Below are positions 17,356-29,197 of a DNA stretch of 64,000 nt, piece after piece. Origin of the DNA: Ensifer sp. LC163 (GTDB lineage Bacteria; Pseudomonadota; Alphaproteobacteria; Rhizobiales; Rhizobiaceae); NCBI RefSeq assembly GCF_001695855.1, contig NZ_MBSS01000011.1:1-64000 (forward strand), written 5' to 3'. A model generated the notes under the pieces. It was not told where the DNA came from. It did no database searches and worked only from the letters and a program-made list of their open reading frames with translations. Positions within the stretch are counted from its first letter, which is position 1, and each line of letters begins with the position of its first letter. The translations under genes and the position numbers were made by a program.

Positions 17356-18789
17356 TTGGCGATTTCGGCGGACAGGGCTGCGGACAAGCCGGGAGCGACG
17401 CGTCTCGGCATTGCCGGATGGATGCTGTTCGACTGGGCGGCCCAACCCTTCTTCACGGTCATCACCACCTTCATCTTCGGCCCTTACTTCGTCTCGCGAC
17501 TGACGGAAGACCACGCTCAGGGCCAGGCGCTTTGGGGTTACACCCTCACCGTTTCCGGCATCATCATCGCCATTCTTTCCCCGGTTCTCGGCTCGATCGC
17601 CGACGCCACCGGGCCGCGGAAACCCTGGATCGGTTTTTTCGCGGTGATCAAGATCGTATCGCTGGCGATGCTCTGGTTTGCCGCCCCCGGCTCGCCGATC
17701 ATCTACGCCGCCATCTTCATGGTGCTGGCCACTGTCGCTGCCGAATTCTCGATCGTCTTCAACGATTCGATGATGACGCGACTGGTGGACGAAAAAGACG
17801 TCGGCCGCATTTCCAACATTGCCTGGGGGCTCGGCTATCTCGGCGGCATGATCGTGCTGATCGCCGTCGTCGCGCTCCTGGCTGGTAGCCCGGAAGACGG
17901 CAAGACGGCGGCCGGTATCGATCCCCTGTTCGGGCTCGATCCGGCAAAGGGAGAAGACGCGCGTATCACCGGGCCGATATCGGCGCTTTGGTATCTCGTG
18001 TTCATTATTCCGATGTTCCTGTTCACCCCCGACGCGACGAAGGCGAGCATGTCGCTCGCGAAGGCGACGCGAACGGGCCTGCGCGAGTTGAAGGGCACGC
18101 TCGGCGAGCTGCGGCAGAGACCCGGCATCCTGCGCTTCCTGATCGCCCGCATGATCTTTCAGGATGGAGTGAACGGCTTGCTCGCGCTTGGCGGCACCTT
18201 CGCCGCCGCCATGTTCGCCTGGCAGACCATGGAACTCGGCATTTACGGCATCATCCTCAACGTCGTTGCCATCGGTGGCTGCCTCTATGCCAGCAGGCTG
18301 GACGCGCGCCTCGGCTCTAAGACCATCGTGATCGCCAGCCTCGTCTGCCTGATCATCGCCACCCTCGGCATCGTCTCGACCGGACCGGGCTTCACCTTCT
18401 TCGGTCTGCTGCCGCTGCCAACGGAGGATTCCGGCGGCATCTTCGGCACGGCAGCCGAAAAGGCCTATATCGTCTATGGCCTGCTTGTCGGCATCGCCTT
18501 CGGGCCGGTCCAGGCCTCTTCCCGCTCCTATCTCGCGCGCAGCGTCAGCATCGACGAAGCCGGCCGCTATTTCGGCCTCTACGCGCTCTCGGGCCGAGCC
18601 ACCTCGTTCCTGGCGCCTGCGTCGGTGGCCACGATCACGCTCATGACGGGTTCTGCCCGCATCGGCATGATGGCGCTGGTGGCATTCCTCGTTGTCGGCT
18701 TCCTGATCTTGCTGCGTACCCCCTATCCGGCGAATGCCGGAAATACGGAAGCCGCCGCGCCCTGGGGACGCGACGGCTCCGAAGTCTGA
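17356..18789 (+). CDS. UMF1-family MFS transporter
   Basis: A multi-pass membrane protein of 477 residues with about 12 hydrophobic segments. The early motif GWMLFDWAAQPFFTVITTF and the loop SPVLGSIADATGPRKPW mark the UMF1 (Atg22-like) subgroup of the major facilitator superfamily. Family members are related to yeast vacuolar amino-acid exporters; the bacterial substrate is generally unknown. No suitable ATG exists: the frame is open well upstream but the first in-frame ATG falls inside the first helix. TTG at 17356 is chosen because GGGAGGGG lies just before it and gives a normal N-terminus (LAISADRAADKPG). It follows the glutamate dehydrogenase gene by 136 bases, with a hairpin between. Confidence 0.85.
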   Translation: MAISADRAADKPGATRLGIAGWMLFDWAAQPFFTVITTFIFGPYFVSRLTEDHAQGQALWGYTLTVSGIIIAILSPVLGSIADATGPRKPWIGFFAVIKIVSLAMLWFAAPGSPIIYAAIFMVLATVAAEFSIVFNDSMMTRLVDEKDVGRISNIAWGLGYLGGMIVLIAVVALLAGSPEDGKTAAGIDPLFGLDPAKGEDARITGPISALWYLVFIIPMFLFTPDATKASMSLAKATRTGLRELKGTLGELRQRPGILRFLIARMIFQDGVNGLLALGGTFAAAMFAWQTMELGIYGIILNVVAIGGCLYASRLDARLGSKTIVIASLVCLIIATLGIVSTGPGFTFFGLLPLPTEDSGGIFGTAAEKAYIVYGLLVGIAFGPVQASSRSYLARSVSIDEAGRYFGLYALSGRATSFLAPASVATITLMTGSARIGMMALVAFLVVGFLILLRTPYPANAGNTEAAAPWGRDGSEV

Positions 18790-18861
18790 CGACAGGAAAA
18801 GACAGGAGCTGACGCTCCCGTCAACGTGCACCAAAAGCCCGTCGCAATCTCCGGGATCGCT

Positions 18862-18934
18862 TACTGCGCTTTAAGCTCTTGTTTTTGCGCATGTCGTTAT
18901 CGCAAAACCGCTGCGCACTTTTGCGCGACAGGTA
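18862..18934 (-). repeat. Structured 3'-end repeat, copy D (diverged)
   Basis: A diverged, shorter member of the 218-319 family. On the minus strand it begins at the base after the purH TAG stop. It keeps the loop GTGCGCAGCGG and the tail CAAAAACAA, but the inner stem is CGCAAAA with TTTTGCG and the outer stem TGTCG with CGACA. Pairing is kept although the bases differ. The second hairpin is absent. Confidence 0.65.
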
Positions 18935-20545
18935 CTAGTGGCGGAAGTGGCGCATGCCGGTAAACACCATCGCGACGCCGTGCTCATCGGCCGCGGCAAT
19001 CACTTCCTCGTCGCGCATCGAGCCGCCCGGCTGGATCACCGCCGTGGCGCCGGCAGCGATCGCCGACAGCAAACCGTCGGCAAACGGCAGGAAGGCCTCG
19101 GAGGCGACGGCCGAGCCGCGCGTCAACGGCGTTGCCAGACCCAGCGCCTTGGCGGCTTCCTCGGCCTTGATCGCGGCGATGCGGGCGGAATCGACCCGGC
19201 TCATCTGTCCGGCGCCGATGCCCGCCGTCTGGCCGTCCTTGGCATAGACGACGGCGTTCGACTTCACATGCTTTGCCACCTTGAAGGCAAACTTCATGTC
19301 TTCCAGTTCCTGCGCCGTCGGTGCGCGCTTCGTCACCACCTTCAACTCCAGGTCCTCGACCATGCCGTTGTCGCGGGTCTGGACGAGAAGGCCGCCGGAT
19401 ACGGTTTTGGCGGAAAGGCCGGGGATGCGCGGGTCCGGCAAGGCGCCCGTCGTCAGCAGCCGCAGGTTCGGCTTGCGGGCGATGACGGCCTTGGCCTCGT
19501 CGCTGACCGCGGGCGCGATGATCACTTCGGTGAAGAGCTTGACGATCTCTTCAGCCGTCTCGGCATCGAGCAGCTGGTTGAGCGCGATGATGCCGCCGAA
19601 GGCGGAGGTGGAATCGCAGGCAAGCGCCCGTCGGTAAGCCTCGACCAGCGTCGGAGCCGTGGCCACGCCGCAAGGGTTGGCATGCTTGATGATCGCAACG
19701 GCCGGGGCTTTTTCCGGCAGGAACTCGGCCACGAGTTCGAAGGCGGCATCGGTGTCGTTGATGTTGTTGTAGGAAAGCTGCTTGCCCTGCAGCAGCTTAG
19801 CTGTGGCGACGCCCGGGCGGTTCTCGCCGGTGACGTAGAAACCGGCCTTCTGGTGCGGGTTTTCGCCGTAACGCATTTCCTCCTTCAACACGCCGCCGAG
19901 CACGCGGTGGCGCGGCATCGGCGTGTCGAGCGCTTCGGCAAACCAGTTGGAGATGGCTGCGTCATAGGCGGCCGTGCGGGCATAGGCCTTGGCCGCCATC
20001 TTCTGGCGGAAGGCATAGGTCGTTGCACCCGAGGCAAGCTCTTCGAGCAGGACCGGATAGTCGGCCGGATCGGTGACGATGGTGACATAGGCGTGGTTCT
20101 TGGCGGATGCGCGGATCATTGCCGGGCCACCGATATCGATGTTTTCGACCGTCGTCGGATAATCGCCGCCCTGCGCGCGAACCTCTTCGAAGGGATAGAG
20201 ATTGATCACCGCCAGATCGATCGCGGTGATGCCGTGCGCCGACATTGCCGCCTGGTGCTCGGCATCGTCGCGGATCGCCAGCAGACCGCCGTGTACGCCC
20301 GGGTGAAGGGTCTTTACCCGACCGTCCATCACCTCGGGAAAACCCGTCAGTTCCGAGACGTCGCTGACCGGAAGGCCGGCCTGCGACAGCGCCTTGTGCG
20401 TGCCGCCGGTCGAAACCAGACGTACGCCTTTTTCATGCAGGGCGCGGGCAAGCTCGACGACACCGGTCTTGTCCGACACGGAGAGAAGAGCGGTCCGGAC
20501 TGGAACCTCGTTCGGGGCGGGAATTTTCTTGGAGGCGACAGCCAT
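18935..20545 (-). CDS. purH: Bifunctional AICAR transformylase/IMP cyclohydrolase
   Basis: A 536-residue enzyme catalysing the last two steps of IMP synthesis. The N-terminal MGS-like IMP cyclohydrolase domain (to about residue 200) has [18 protein letters not shown] and [16 protein letters not shown]. The AICAR transformylase domain follows, with [19 protein letters not shown] and [10 protein letters not shown], ending in a FTGMRHFRH tail. The start at ATG 20545 is supported by AAGGAG nine bases upstream; the extension to 20596 has no such site. The gene is read on its own and is followed without spacing by a structured repeat. Upstream on the same strand lies the heparinase gene's 3' end, 140 bases away. 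Confidence 0.96.
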   Translation of the reverse strand: MAVASKKIPAPNEVPVRTALLSVSDKTGVVELARALHEKGVRLVSTGGTHKALSQAGLPVSDVSELTGFPEVMDGRVKTLHPGVHGGLLAIRDDAEHQAAMSAHGITAIDLAVINLYPFEEVRAQGGDYPTTVENIDIGGPAMIRASAKNHAYVTIVTDPADYPVLLEELASGATTYAFRQKMAAKAYARTAAYDAAISNWFAEALDTPMPRHRVLGGVLKEEMRYGENPHQKAGFYVTGENRPGVATAKLLQGKQLSYNNINDTDAAFELVAEFLPEKAPAVAIIKHANPCGVATAPTLVEAYRRALACDSTSAFGGIIALNQLLDAETAEEIVKLFTEVIIAPAVSDEAKAVIARKPNLRLLTTGALPDPRIPGLSAKTVSGGLLVQTRDNGMVEDLELKVVTKRAPTAQELEDMKFAFKVAKHVKSNAVVYAKDGQTAGIGAGQMSRVDSARIAAIKAEEAAKALGLATPLTRGSAVASEAFLPFADGLLSAIAAGATAVIQPGGSMRDEEVIAAADEHGVAMVFTGMRHFRH

Positions 20546-20685
20546 CAACCATGCTCCTTTGGCGGCGCCGGACGCCCGGGAGGATGCTCCGGCCATTGGG
20601 ATGGCTGCCCGTTAGCATAGCTTGCCGGCCGAAGGAACCTCGGGAAGCGCACATCCTAAAATAAGGCGCTCGGTTGGCTCGCGAG

Positions 20686-22371
20686 TCAGTTCGTTCGCGA
20701 GAACGTCCATTGGATCTCGGGCTGCTTTGCCACCGCGAAGGTGACCGTCAGCTGCGACGAAGCCCGGATGCCTGATGGATCGGCAAAGAAGATGTCCTCC
20801 TCGACCGCCAGTTCGCCATCCTGGCAGGCGAACAGCCAGACTTCGCCATCGGGCGCCGTCAGGTAGATCTCGCGGCCGTTGTTCTGGCGAATGGTGACGG
20901 CGGGGTGGATATGGAAGCGGGCGACAGCCACGGCCGGGTTCGTTTCTTCAGGGTCGCTGCCATCGGCACGCGAAAGCCGGTCGCGCCCGCGGATCATCCG
21001 GCCGCCGTTGAGCACGCCGATGTCGCGCTCATGCAAGAGCCCGAAGGACGAGAGATAACCGTCATGGTTTGCCGTGACGGATTCGAGGCGGCCCGGTTCG
21101 TCCTTGCGCTCCACGACGACGCGCGAGACGCCGCTGGTCATGATCGGCCCGAGAAACCGTGACTGCGAGAAGCGTGAGGACGACGTGTCGTTGACCGTCA
21201 CGGTGGAATGGGCGGCGGTCATCCGTGCCATCTGGCGGAACCGTTCGCCGGCAAACTTCGGCGCACCCGAATTGATCACGAACCGCGTCTTGCCGGAGGA
21301 CATTTCGAACGAGAGGCATCCGGCATGGGCGCTACGCGAAAGATCGACGGAAAGCGGCCGGCCGGTATCGACGATGACGACGGTGTTGTCGATCGACAGC
21401 CGCTCGTAATGGGCGTGCGGCAGCGAGTGAAACGGTTCGCCGGCGGTTTCGTCGTAGCGCAGCACCGAGGCAAGCTCATGCGCCAGCACCGAGGTCGCAC
21501 CGTTGAAGAGCGCCAGTTCGCCGCCCTGGTGGCGAAAGAAGCGCAGCGCCGGATACATCCGGTCGATGCAGGAAATGAGACGCGACGGCACGTCATGCCC
21601 AAGATTGACATAGGTCTGGCGCAGCGGCAGCAGGTCGAGCAGCAGCTCCAGCCCGGCGCGCGGGCTGCGCGAGAAGTGACTGCCATCGGCGAGGATCTGC
21701 CGGTCGAGCTCGAAATCGAGATGACGCGACGCCTTGCGGATGGCCGAAGGCGTCGACGGCATCGAGACTGAGGCCATCGCAAGCGCCATCCGCACACGAA
21801 GACGAGCCTCGCCATCACCGACCGTTTCGGCGATGTGGCGGAGATAACGGACCTGGAAGGCAAGGCTTTTCAGGAACCGGCGATAGAAGCCGTGCTCGGC
21901 ATTGCGCAGGACGACCGGCGAATGCGACAGCCATGCGATGATGCGCTGGGCAATGACGTCGGCATCCCAGGCGATGCCGCCGAAATCGCGACCATGAGTG
22001 GCGATCCAGTCGTCGACGATCTGCCGAAGGCGAACGAATCCTGCATCCTCGCGGATCGCACGCAAATGCCGGAGCCAGCCGAACGAATGCAGGCGGATGG
22101 CAAATTCCAGCGACGGCAGATCGATCTCGAACGGCGATTCGCCTTCGGTGTCGAGCACCCGGCCGGCCAGTGGGAAGCGGCCCTCGAGGATCTCCTCGGC
22201 AACGAAGGGATCGACGGCCCTCAGATCCGTCGGCGCGACGATCAGGCGGCTGGGCGTCGAACCGGTAAAGCGCAACGACGAGACACGGCCGACCGAAAGA
22301 CGGCGCGACACGCGGCGCCAGCCTTCACGCGCATACAGATAGGAAAGCCTTCGCCTGCCGGAAAACACCAT
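20686..22371 (-). CDS. Heparinase II/III family protein
   Basis: A 561-residue protein with an N-terminal alpha-helical toroid region (to about residue 330) rich in RLHSFGWLRHLRA and similar helices, and a C-terminal beta-sheet heparinase II/III-like domain. The catalytic-domain hallmarks include NTVVIVDTGRP, SAHAGCLSFEMSSGKTRFVINSGAP and AAHSTVTVNDTSSS. Family members are polysaccharide lyases acting on uronic-acid-containing glycans, but many rhizobial members are uncharacterised. No signal peptide is evident. In this window it lies between purH and rsmB. A true ATG is at 22371. The natural substrate is unknown. Confidence 0.85.
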   Translation of the reverse strand: MVFSGRRRLSYLYAREGWRRVSRRLSVGRVSSLRFTGSTPSRLIVAPTDLRAVDPFVAEEILEGRFPLAGRVLDTEGESPFEIDLPSLEFAIRLHSFGWLRHLRAIREDAGFVRLRQIVDDWIATHGRDFGGIAWDADVIAQRIIAWLSHSPVVLRNAEHGFYRRFLKSLAFQVRYLRHIAETVGDGEARLRVRMALAMASVSMPSTPSAIRKASRHLDFELDRQILADGSHFSRSPRAGLELLLDLLPLRQTYVNLGHDVPSRLISCIDRMYPALRFFRHQGGELALFNGATSVLAHELASVLRYDETAGEPFHSLPHAHYERLSIDNTVVIVDTGRPLSVDLSRSAHAGCLSFEMSSGKTRFVINSGAPKFAGERFRQMARMTAAHSTVTVNDTSSSRFSQSRFLGPIMTSGVSRVVVERKDEPGRLESVTANHDGYLSSFGLLHERDIGVLNGGRMIRGRDRLSRADGSDPEETNPAVAVARFHIHPAVTIRQNNGREIYLTAPDGEVWLFACQDGELAVEEDIFFADPSGIRASSQLTVTFAVAKQPEIQWTFSRTN

Positions 22372-22704
22372 CAACGCCCGCTGGTTTCCTCATTCCTGAA
22401 GCAAGCCGTTCGGGACGTCCGAACGGATGCATCGGCTTCGCGCCAGTTTCGCTAGCGCATGCCTGCCCGAAAATCCCTATCGGTTTTCGGCAGGCACCAT
22501 GCGCGGTTTCAAAGTGTCAGAGCGTCCTTGCCTGCCCGAACGGACGCCCGGCGCTCCGCATCAACTCCGGATGGTGCCGGAAAGATCATTAAACTTTTAT
22601 CAATTGTATCGTCTTTGATAGGCTCGTGGCCTTAAAGCGTCAATTGGCACGACAAAACAGCCCGTCGCCGAGGCTTTCCGGACGGCAACTCGATTTTTCC
22701 GGAC
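22372..22704. other. Intergenic region between heparinase and rsmB genes
   Basis: No gene is seen. The notable element is an inverted repeat at 22461-22495. The remaining sequence (AT-rich around 22580-22620) may hold the heparinase promoter. Confidence 0.5.
22461..22495. repeat. Inverted repeat / hairpin
   Basis: GCCTGCCCGAAAA pairs with TTTTCGGCAGGC, with one bulged C, around a 10-base loop. It lies about 90 bases upstream of the heparinase start. The core CCTGCCCGAA recurs at 22531. Confidence 0.45.
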
Positions 22705-24117
22705 TTATTTACGACGAATCACTGCGGCGTAGAATCCGTCGAGTCCGCCGGCGAATGGCGGATCGAGCGGGAACATCGACGGCGTCGTGCGCACTTCACC
22801 GAGCGGGGTGATCGCATCTTCAAGGCCCTGCCAATCCTTGGCCAGAACCGGCACGCGCTCATAGTCGTCGCCCGCCGCGACCACCCGGGCGACCACTTCC
22901 TCACCTTCGCGCGGGTCGAGCGAACAATTGGAGAAGACGACGATGCCGCCCGGCTTGACCACCGTCAGCGCATGACGCAGCAGACGTTCCTGCAGCAGCG
23001 CGAGCTTTTCGATGTCTTCCGGCCCCTTGGTCCAGAGCACATCCGGGTGGCGCCTCGTCGTTCCGGTCGACGAACAGGGAGCATCGAGCAAGGCGGCGTC
23101 GAAGAGCTCGTCCGGCCGAAAATCGGCCATGTTGGTTTCCTTCATCTGCGCCTCAAGGCCCAGCCGCTCAAGATTGCCCTTCAACCGCCGCAGCCGGCTT
23201 GACGACTGGTCAAGCGCTGTCACCTTGGCACCGGCGAGGATCAGCTGCGCCGTCTTGCCACCCGGCGCGGCGCAGAGATCGACGACGCTCTTGCCGTCAA
23301 GCGATCCAAAGAGGCGGGCAGGGATCGACGCCGCAGCATCCTGGACCCACCATTCGCCATCGGTGAATCCGGCTAAGGACGGGATCGAGCCGGAGAATTC
23401 GGCAAGGCGGACAGACCCTGTCGGTAGCACCGTGCCACCGAGCCGCTCGGCCCAGGCGTCGGGGTCGGATTTGACGGTCACGTCGATCGCCGCCGGCGTC
23501 AGTTGGGCCTCGGCAATGAGATCGGCCTGCTCGCGTCCATAACGCTCGACCAACCTGTCGAAGAACCAGTCCGGCATCGCCGGAACGGTCCGTAAACTCT
23601 CCAGGATTGCGTCCTTCTCGCGCGACAGGCGACGAAGGACGGCATTGACCAGATTGGCAAACCGACGGTTTCGCGGATCGGCCTGCGCCTGCTCGACGGC
23701 AAGATCGACGGCGGAATGATCAGGAACGTCGAGATAGAGGATCTGCGCGGCCGCCACTGCGAGAACGTGATCGAGGGCTCGGGCGCCCTCCGGAAGCGGC
23801 GTCTGCAGCATCGAACCGATTGCCGTCTGGATGCGCGGCAGGTGACGCAATGCCGAATTGAGAATGGCGCGCACAAGCGCCCGGTCGGCCTCGCTCAGTT
23901 CGCGGTAGGCCGGATTTCCATGCTCATGATCGAGCATGCCGTCGAGCGACGTCTTGCGATCGACGACCGCCGCCAGAATCTTGGCGGCCGCCTGTCGCGT
24001 CCGCAAGCCAGGCTTTTCCGGGCCGCGCGGCTGTTGCGCAGGTTTCTTCGATCTGGCCGGCTCCTTGCGCGAGCGGTTTTGTTTCGGACGTGAATCGTTG
24101 TTGTTTTCGGCAGACAT
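22705..24117 (-). CDS. rsmB: 16S rRNA cytosine-C5 methyltransferase (RsmB/Fmu type)
   Basis: A 470-residue RNA methyltransferase. A basic, Lys/Arg-rich N-terminal tail precedes a NusB-like domain (RQAAAKILAAVVDRKTSL to about residue 180). The SAM-dependent domain follows, with VVDLCAAPGGKTAQL (motif I), DAPCSSTG (motif IV cysteine) and VVFSNCSLDPREGEE (motif VI, catalytic cysteine). It modifies C967-equivalent of 16S rRNA. The ATG overlaps by one base the TGA of htpX (TGATG), so it is translationally coupled to htpX upstream. The start at 24117 avoids an extension into htpX. Confidence 0.92.
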   Translation of the reverse strand: MSAENNNDSRPKQNRSRKEPARSKKPAQQPRGPEKPGLRTRQAAAKILAAVVDRKTSLDGMLDHEHGNPAYRELSEADRALVRAILNSALRHLPRIQTAIGSMLQTPLPEGARALDHVLAVAAAQILYLDVPDHSAVDLAVEQAQADPRNRRFANLVNAVLRRLSREKDAILESLRTVPAMPDWFFDRLVERYGREQADLIAEAQLTPAAIDVTVKSDPDAWAERLGGTVLPTGSVRLAEFSGSIPSLAGFTDGEWWVQDAAASIPARLFGSLDGKSVVDLCAAPGGKTAQLILAGAKVTALDQSSSRLRRLKGNLERLGLEAQMKETNMADFRPDELFDAALLDAPCSSTGTTRRHPDVLWTKGPEDIEKLALLQERLLRHALTVVKPGGIVVFSNCSLDPREGEEVVARVVAAGDDYERVPVLAKDWQGLEDAITPLGEVRTTPSMFPLDPPFAGGLDGFYAAVIRRK

Positions 24118-25079
24118 CAGGACCAGGGACCTTTCGGCGGTTCGGAACCACCGCGACCCCAACCGGTAGAGGGAACAGAGCGCGATTTGCGCACCGGATT
24201 ATCAGCACGGACCGGCGGCGTCGACCCCATGGACATCTCCTGCGCCATCTGTTGCAGGGCGGCAATCCGGTTTTCGGTGTTCGGATGGGTCGAAAACAGG
24301 TTGTCCATGCGCTCGCCGGAGAGCGGATTGATGATGAACATATGCGCGGTCGCCGGATTGCGCTCGGCATCGTCATTGTGAATCCGGTGGGCGGCGCCGG
24401 CGATCTTCTGCAGCGCCGAGGCCAGAGCCAACGGCTTGCCGCAGATCTCGGCACCACGGCGGTCGGCGGAATATTCCCGTGTGCGGCTGATCGCCATCTG
24501 CACCAGCATGGCTGCCATCGGCGCGACGATCATTGCGACCAGAACCCCGACGAAGCCGAGCGGATTGTTGTTGTTCTCACGATTGCCGCCGAACAGGAAG
24601 GCGAAGTTGCCCAGCATCGAGATGGCGCCGGCGAGCGTCGCCGTCAGCGTCATCGTCAGGGTGTCGCGATTCTGGACATGCGCCAGTTCATGCGCCATGA
24701 CGCCGGCGACCTCGTCATAGGAAAGCGCGTTGAGCAGGCCGGTCGAAGCGGCAACGGCGGCATTCTGCGGGTTGCGTCCGGTGGCAAAGGCATTGGGCTG
24801 CGGGCTGTCGATCACATAGACCCGTGGCATCGGCAGGCCGGCATTCTGCGCGAGATCGCGCACGATGCCGTAATACTCCGGCGCGGTGCGTTCATCGACC
24901 TCCTGCGCACGGTACATGCGCAGCACCATGCGGTCGGAATTCCAGTAGGAGAAAAAATTCATACCGGCCGCCATGACGAAGGCAATCATCATGCCGCCAC
25001 GTCCACCAATGGCGAAGCCGACCGCCATGAACAGGGCGGTCATCACTGCTAGCAGCATGGCGGTGCGAACGAGGTTCAT
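24117..25079 (-). CDS. htpX: Membrane zinc metalloprotease HtpX
   Basis: A 320-residue inner-membrane protease of the M48 family that degrades misfolded membrane proteins. Two N-terminal transmembrane helices precede the zinc motif HELAH (130-134); two more hydrophobic segments follow, and the third zinc ligand is probably the glutamate in [14 protein letters not shown]. The tail beyond residue 285 is low-complexity Pro/Gly/Ser. It is the first gene of a two-gene unit with rsmB. The start codon is ATG 25079, and a parS-like sequence lies 22 bases upstream at 25101-25116. Confidence 0.95.
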   Translation of the reverse strand: MNLVRTAMLLAVMTALFMAVGFAIGGRGGMMIAFVMAAGMNFFSYWNSDRMVLRMYRAQEVDERTAPEYYGIVRDLAQNAGLPMPRVYVIDSPQPNAFATGRNPQNAAVAASTGLLNALSYDEVAGVMAHELAHVQNRDTLTMTLTATLAGAISMLGNFAFLFGGNRENNNNPLGFVGVLVAMIVAPMAAMLVQMAISRTREYSADRRGAEICGKPLALASALQKIAGAAHRIHNDDAERNPATAHMFIINPLSGERMDNLFSTHPNTENRIAALQQMAQEMSMGSTPPVRADNPVRKSRSVPSTGWGRGGSEPPKGPWS

Positions 25080-25100
25080 GAACAGGCTCCGGGTGGTCGA

Positions 25101-25116
25101 CGTTTCACGTGAATCA
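25101..25116. promoter_or_regulatory. parS: parS-like site upstream of htpX
   Basis: CGTTTCACGTGAATCA matches the 16-bp parS palindrome TGTTTCACGTGAAACA at 14 of 16 positions. It lies about 21 kb from oriC, between htpX and the DUF1674 gene. Confidence 0.55.
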
Positions 25117-25204
25117 GGGTTTCCGTTCAGGCAACGGCGCCTTATATGATGGGTGCAAATGCCCCGTTCTTCAATACAGATGCACGAATCCGGATACTGG
25201 CGAG

Positions 25205-25405
25205 ATGCAGAACGACAACGACAATGCCCCCGACCGCCCGAAAAGGCCGCTGCCTGCCGCCGCCTTGCGCGCGCTGAAGGAAGCGGAGGAGCGGCGGCAG
25301 GCGGAAGCGGAGAAGGTTATGCCGACAGAAATCGGCGGCCGCGGCGGCGCCGACCCGGCGCGCTTCGGCGACTGGGAGATCAAGGGCCGGGCGATCGATT
25401 TCTGA
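25205..25405 (+). CDS. DUF1674 domain protein (SdhAF4-like)
   Basis: A small protein of 66 residues: a hydrophilic N-terminus, a charged helix ([18 protein letters not shown]), and the hallmark C-terminal motif [14 protein letters not shown]. This C-terminal block defines the DUF1674 family, whose mitochondrial member Sdh8/SDHAF4 assists flavinated succinate dehydrogenase assembly. The bacterial role is inferred by homology. The ATG at 25205 starts the conserved region; an upstream in-frame ATG at 25109 would add a non-conserved segment. It diverges from htpX. Confidence 0.8.
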   Translation: MQNDNDNAPDRPKRPLPAAALRALKEAEERRQAEAEKVMPTEIGGRGGADPARFGDWEIKGRAIDF

Positions 25406-25732
25406 AAGAACTCTCCCGCCGCACCACTTGAGACGAAGGAATATTTTCCTCTTCATTAGATCGTCCGCGGTTGAGCTCTGCAACCTTGGAGCTTCCAATT
25501 GGGATCGTGCGGGCTCGACCGGTTCTGACGGCGCCGATCGAAAACGGCCATTCAGCCACATCGTTCTCCTCCGGTCGCTCGCGAAGCTCCGCCTGGCCTC
25601 AGTTGGAATCCGGCTCACAAACGCCCGTCGGCGATCTCGTCGCCGGGACGGTTCACCGCCACAGTCGGCCATCAATGCGGCATGATACAAAAAGGGCGGC
25701 CCGAAGCCGCCCTTTTCGCTATGTGTTGCTTG
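25406..25732. other. Intergenic region between DUF1674 and acs genes
   Basis: The two genes converge here. Apart from the terminator at 25690-25716, nothing recognisable was found; the open frames in this stretch lack start sites and family features. Confidence 0.6.
25690..25716. terminator. Bidirectional terminator of acs and DUF1674 genes
   Basis: AAAAGGGCGGC pairs with GCCGCCCTTTT around a short loop, with T-runs on both strands. It lies 17 bases after the acs stop. Confidence 0.85.
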
Positions 25733-27682
<1,950 letters not shown>

Positions 27683-27908
27683 TCGTTCCTCCCTGCGCAT
27701 TCCTGTCTGGGGTTCCCGTCCCGGGTTACCCCGCCTCGGCGACGAGTCATAGCAGGTCAAAGCCGCGCCGCAATTAGACAAAAGGACATTTGGAACTGGA
27801 GAATTGCAATTTTGAGACAACGACGCTATAGAGGCGCTCAATTCCCGGAAATCAGTGGTAGACTCCACGGCCCGCGACACCGGCGCGGCGGACAAAAGGA
27901 CTATATCC

Positions 27909-28610
27909 ATGGCTCAGCAACTGCTTATGCCCAAGGCAACAGCCGTCTGGCTCGTCGACAATACGGCATTGTCGTTCGAACAGATTGCCACATTCTGCAA
28001 GCTGCATCCGCTCGAAGTGAAGGCTATCGCAGACGGTGAATCGGCGCAGGGTATCAAGGGCCTAGATCCAATCGCAACCGGACAGCTGTCGCGTGACGAG
28101 ATCGCCCGCGCCGAGGCAAATCCGAACCACAAGCTGAAGCTTTCGGAGCCGAAAGTCCGTGTTCCCGACTCGAAGCGCAAGGGCCCGCGCTACACGCCGG
28201 TCTCCAAGCGCCAGGATCGCCCGAACGCCATTCTCTGGCTGGTTCGCAACCATCCCGAGCTGAAGGACGCCCAGATTTCCCGCCTCGTCGGCACCACCAA
28301 GTCGACGATCGAGCAGATCCGTGAGCGCACCCACTGGAACTCGACAAACCTGACGCCGATGGATCCGGTAACGCTCGGCCTGTGCTCGCAGATCGATCTC
28401 GACCTCGAAGTCGAACGCGCCGCCAAGGGCCGCCCGCTGCCGACCGCCGCCGAGCTCGGCGCGACGCTCGAAGCAGCGCAGGAAACCGAAAAGCTCAGCT
28501 TCAGCTACGAGCGCGAAGAAGAGAAGGAAATCGATGCCGATGCCGTCTTCGCCAAGCTCAAGTCGCTGAAGTCGGATCGCAAGGACGAGGACGAAGACGA
28601 TCACTATTGA
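27909..28610 (+). CDS. trcR: Cell-cycle transcriptional regulator, DUF1013 family
   Basis: A 233-residue protein matching the alphaproteobacterial DUF1013 family, annotated elsewhere as cell-cycle regulator TrcR. The N-terminal half ([19 protein letters not shown]) and the central helix-turn-helix-like stretch ([26 protein letters not shown]) suggest DNA binding; the C-terminus is acidic and low complexity. AAGGA precedes the ATG at 27909. It diverges from acs across a 226-base region and ends in a strong terminator. The family assignment is firm, the regulatory function is from reported family annotation. Confidence 0.85.
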   Translation: MAQQLLMPKATAVWLVDNTALSFEQIATFCKLHPLEVKAIADGESAQGIKGLDPIATGQLSRDEIARAEANPNHKLKLSEPKVRVPDSKRKGPRYTPVSKRQDRPNAILWLVRNHPELKDAQISRLVGTTKSTIEQIRERTHWNSTNLTPMDPVTLGLCSQIDLDLEVERAAKGRPLPTAAELGATLEAAQETEKLSFSYEREEEKEIDADAVFAKLKSLKSDRKDEDEDDHY

Positions 28611-28631
28611 TCGCTTCGCCAAGCCATGACG

Positions 28632-28664
28632 AAAAAGCCCGGATCGCTCGATCCGGGCTTTTTT
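28632..28664. terminator. Bidirectional terminator of trcR and ectC-like gene
   Basis: AAAAAGCCCGGAT pairs with ATCCGGGCTTTTT around CGCTCG, T-runs on both strands, between two convergent genes. Confidence 0.88.
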
Positions 28665-28675
28665 GTTTGCCAGAT

Positions 28676-29062
28676 TCAGTAGGCCGAACCGGATTGGTCC
28701 CTGAGATTGTGGCGCTCGGTACCCTTGAGCGGTGGATTGAAGACACTGACGAGGATCAGATCCTCATCCTCTCCTCCCCGCAGGAAATGCTTGTCGTGCT
28801 TGTCGAGCACATAGATGTCGCCCTGGCGAATGGGAAAGACATTGCCCTGCATGTCCTCCACCTCGCCCTTCCCGGCGATGCAGTAGCAGGCCTCCAGATG
28901 ATTGCGGTATTCCAGCAGCGAAACGGTGTTGGCGCGAACGACGGTGTGGCATACGGTGAAGCCCATTCCATCCTTTTCCGTCAGCAGGCGGTGACTGGTG
29001 CCGCTCCCCCATTCGACGAAATGATCGGTGGCCTCGATATCCTGCAGGCTGCGCACGAACAT
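28676..29062 (-). CDS. ectC: Solitary L-ectoine synthase-like protein
   Basis: A 128-residue cupin-fold protein matching L-ectoine synthase. Diagnostic features are the N-terminal [28 protein letters not shown], the strand [25 protein letters not shown], and [23 protein letters not shown] near the C-terminus. EctC cyclises N-gamma-acetyl-diaminobutyrate to the compatible solute ectoine. No ectA, ectB or ectD is in the window, so this is an orphan copy; it could use imported precursor, or have another cupin activity. A divergent LysR-type regulator (29198) shares its promoter region. Confidence 0.82.
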   Translation of the reverse strand: MFVRSLQDIEATDHFVEWGSGTSHRLLTEKDGMGFTVCHTVVRANTVSLLEYRNHLEACYCIAGKGEVEDMQGNVFPIRQGDIYVLDKHDKHFLRGGEDEDLILVSVFNPPLKGTERHNLRDQSGSAY

Positions 29063-29197
29063 GTGCTATCCTCCCATGAGAAATTCTTACATGACGAAGA
29101 CCGGAATGCGTTCTCGTGATGTTGAAACCCTTATCTCACGGGACGTCCCGATAGAAAAACGACGATTTCTCAAGGGATAGTTGAGGAGAATTTGCAG

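Noticed and set aside
17266-18834. Minus-strand 522-residue frame opposite the UMF1 gene
   Set aside because: Composition-driven shadow with repetitive charged residues.
18938-20620. Plus-strand 560-residue frame opposite purH
   Set aside because: Antisense shadow, no conserved domain.
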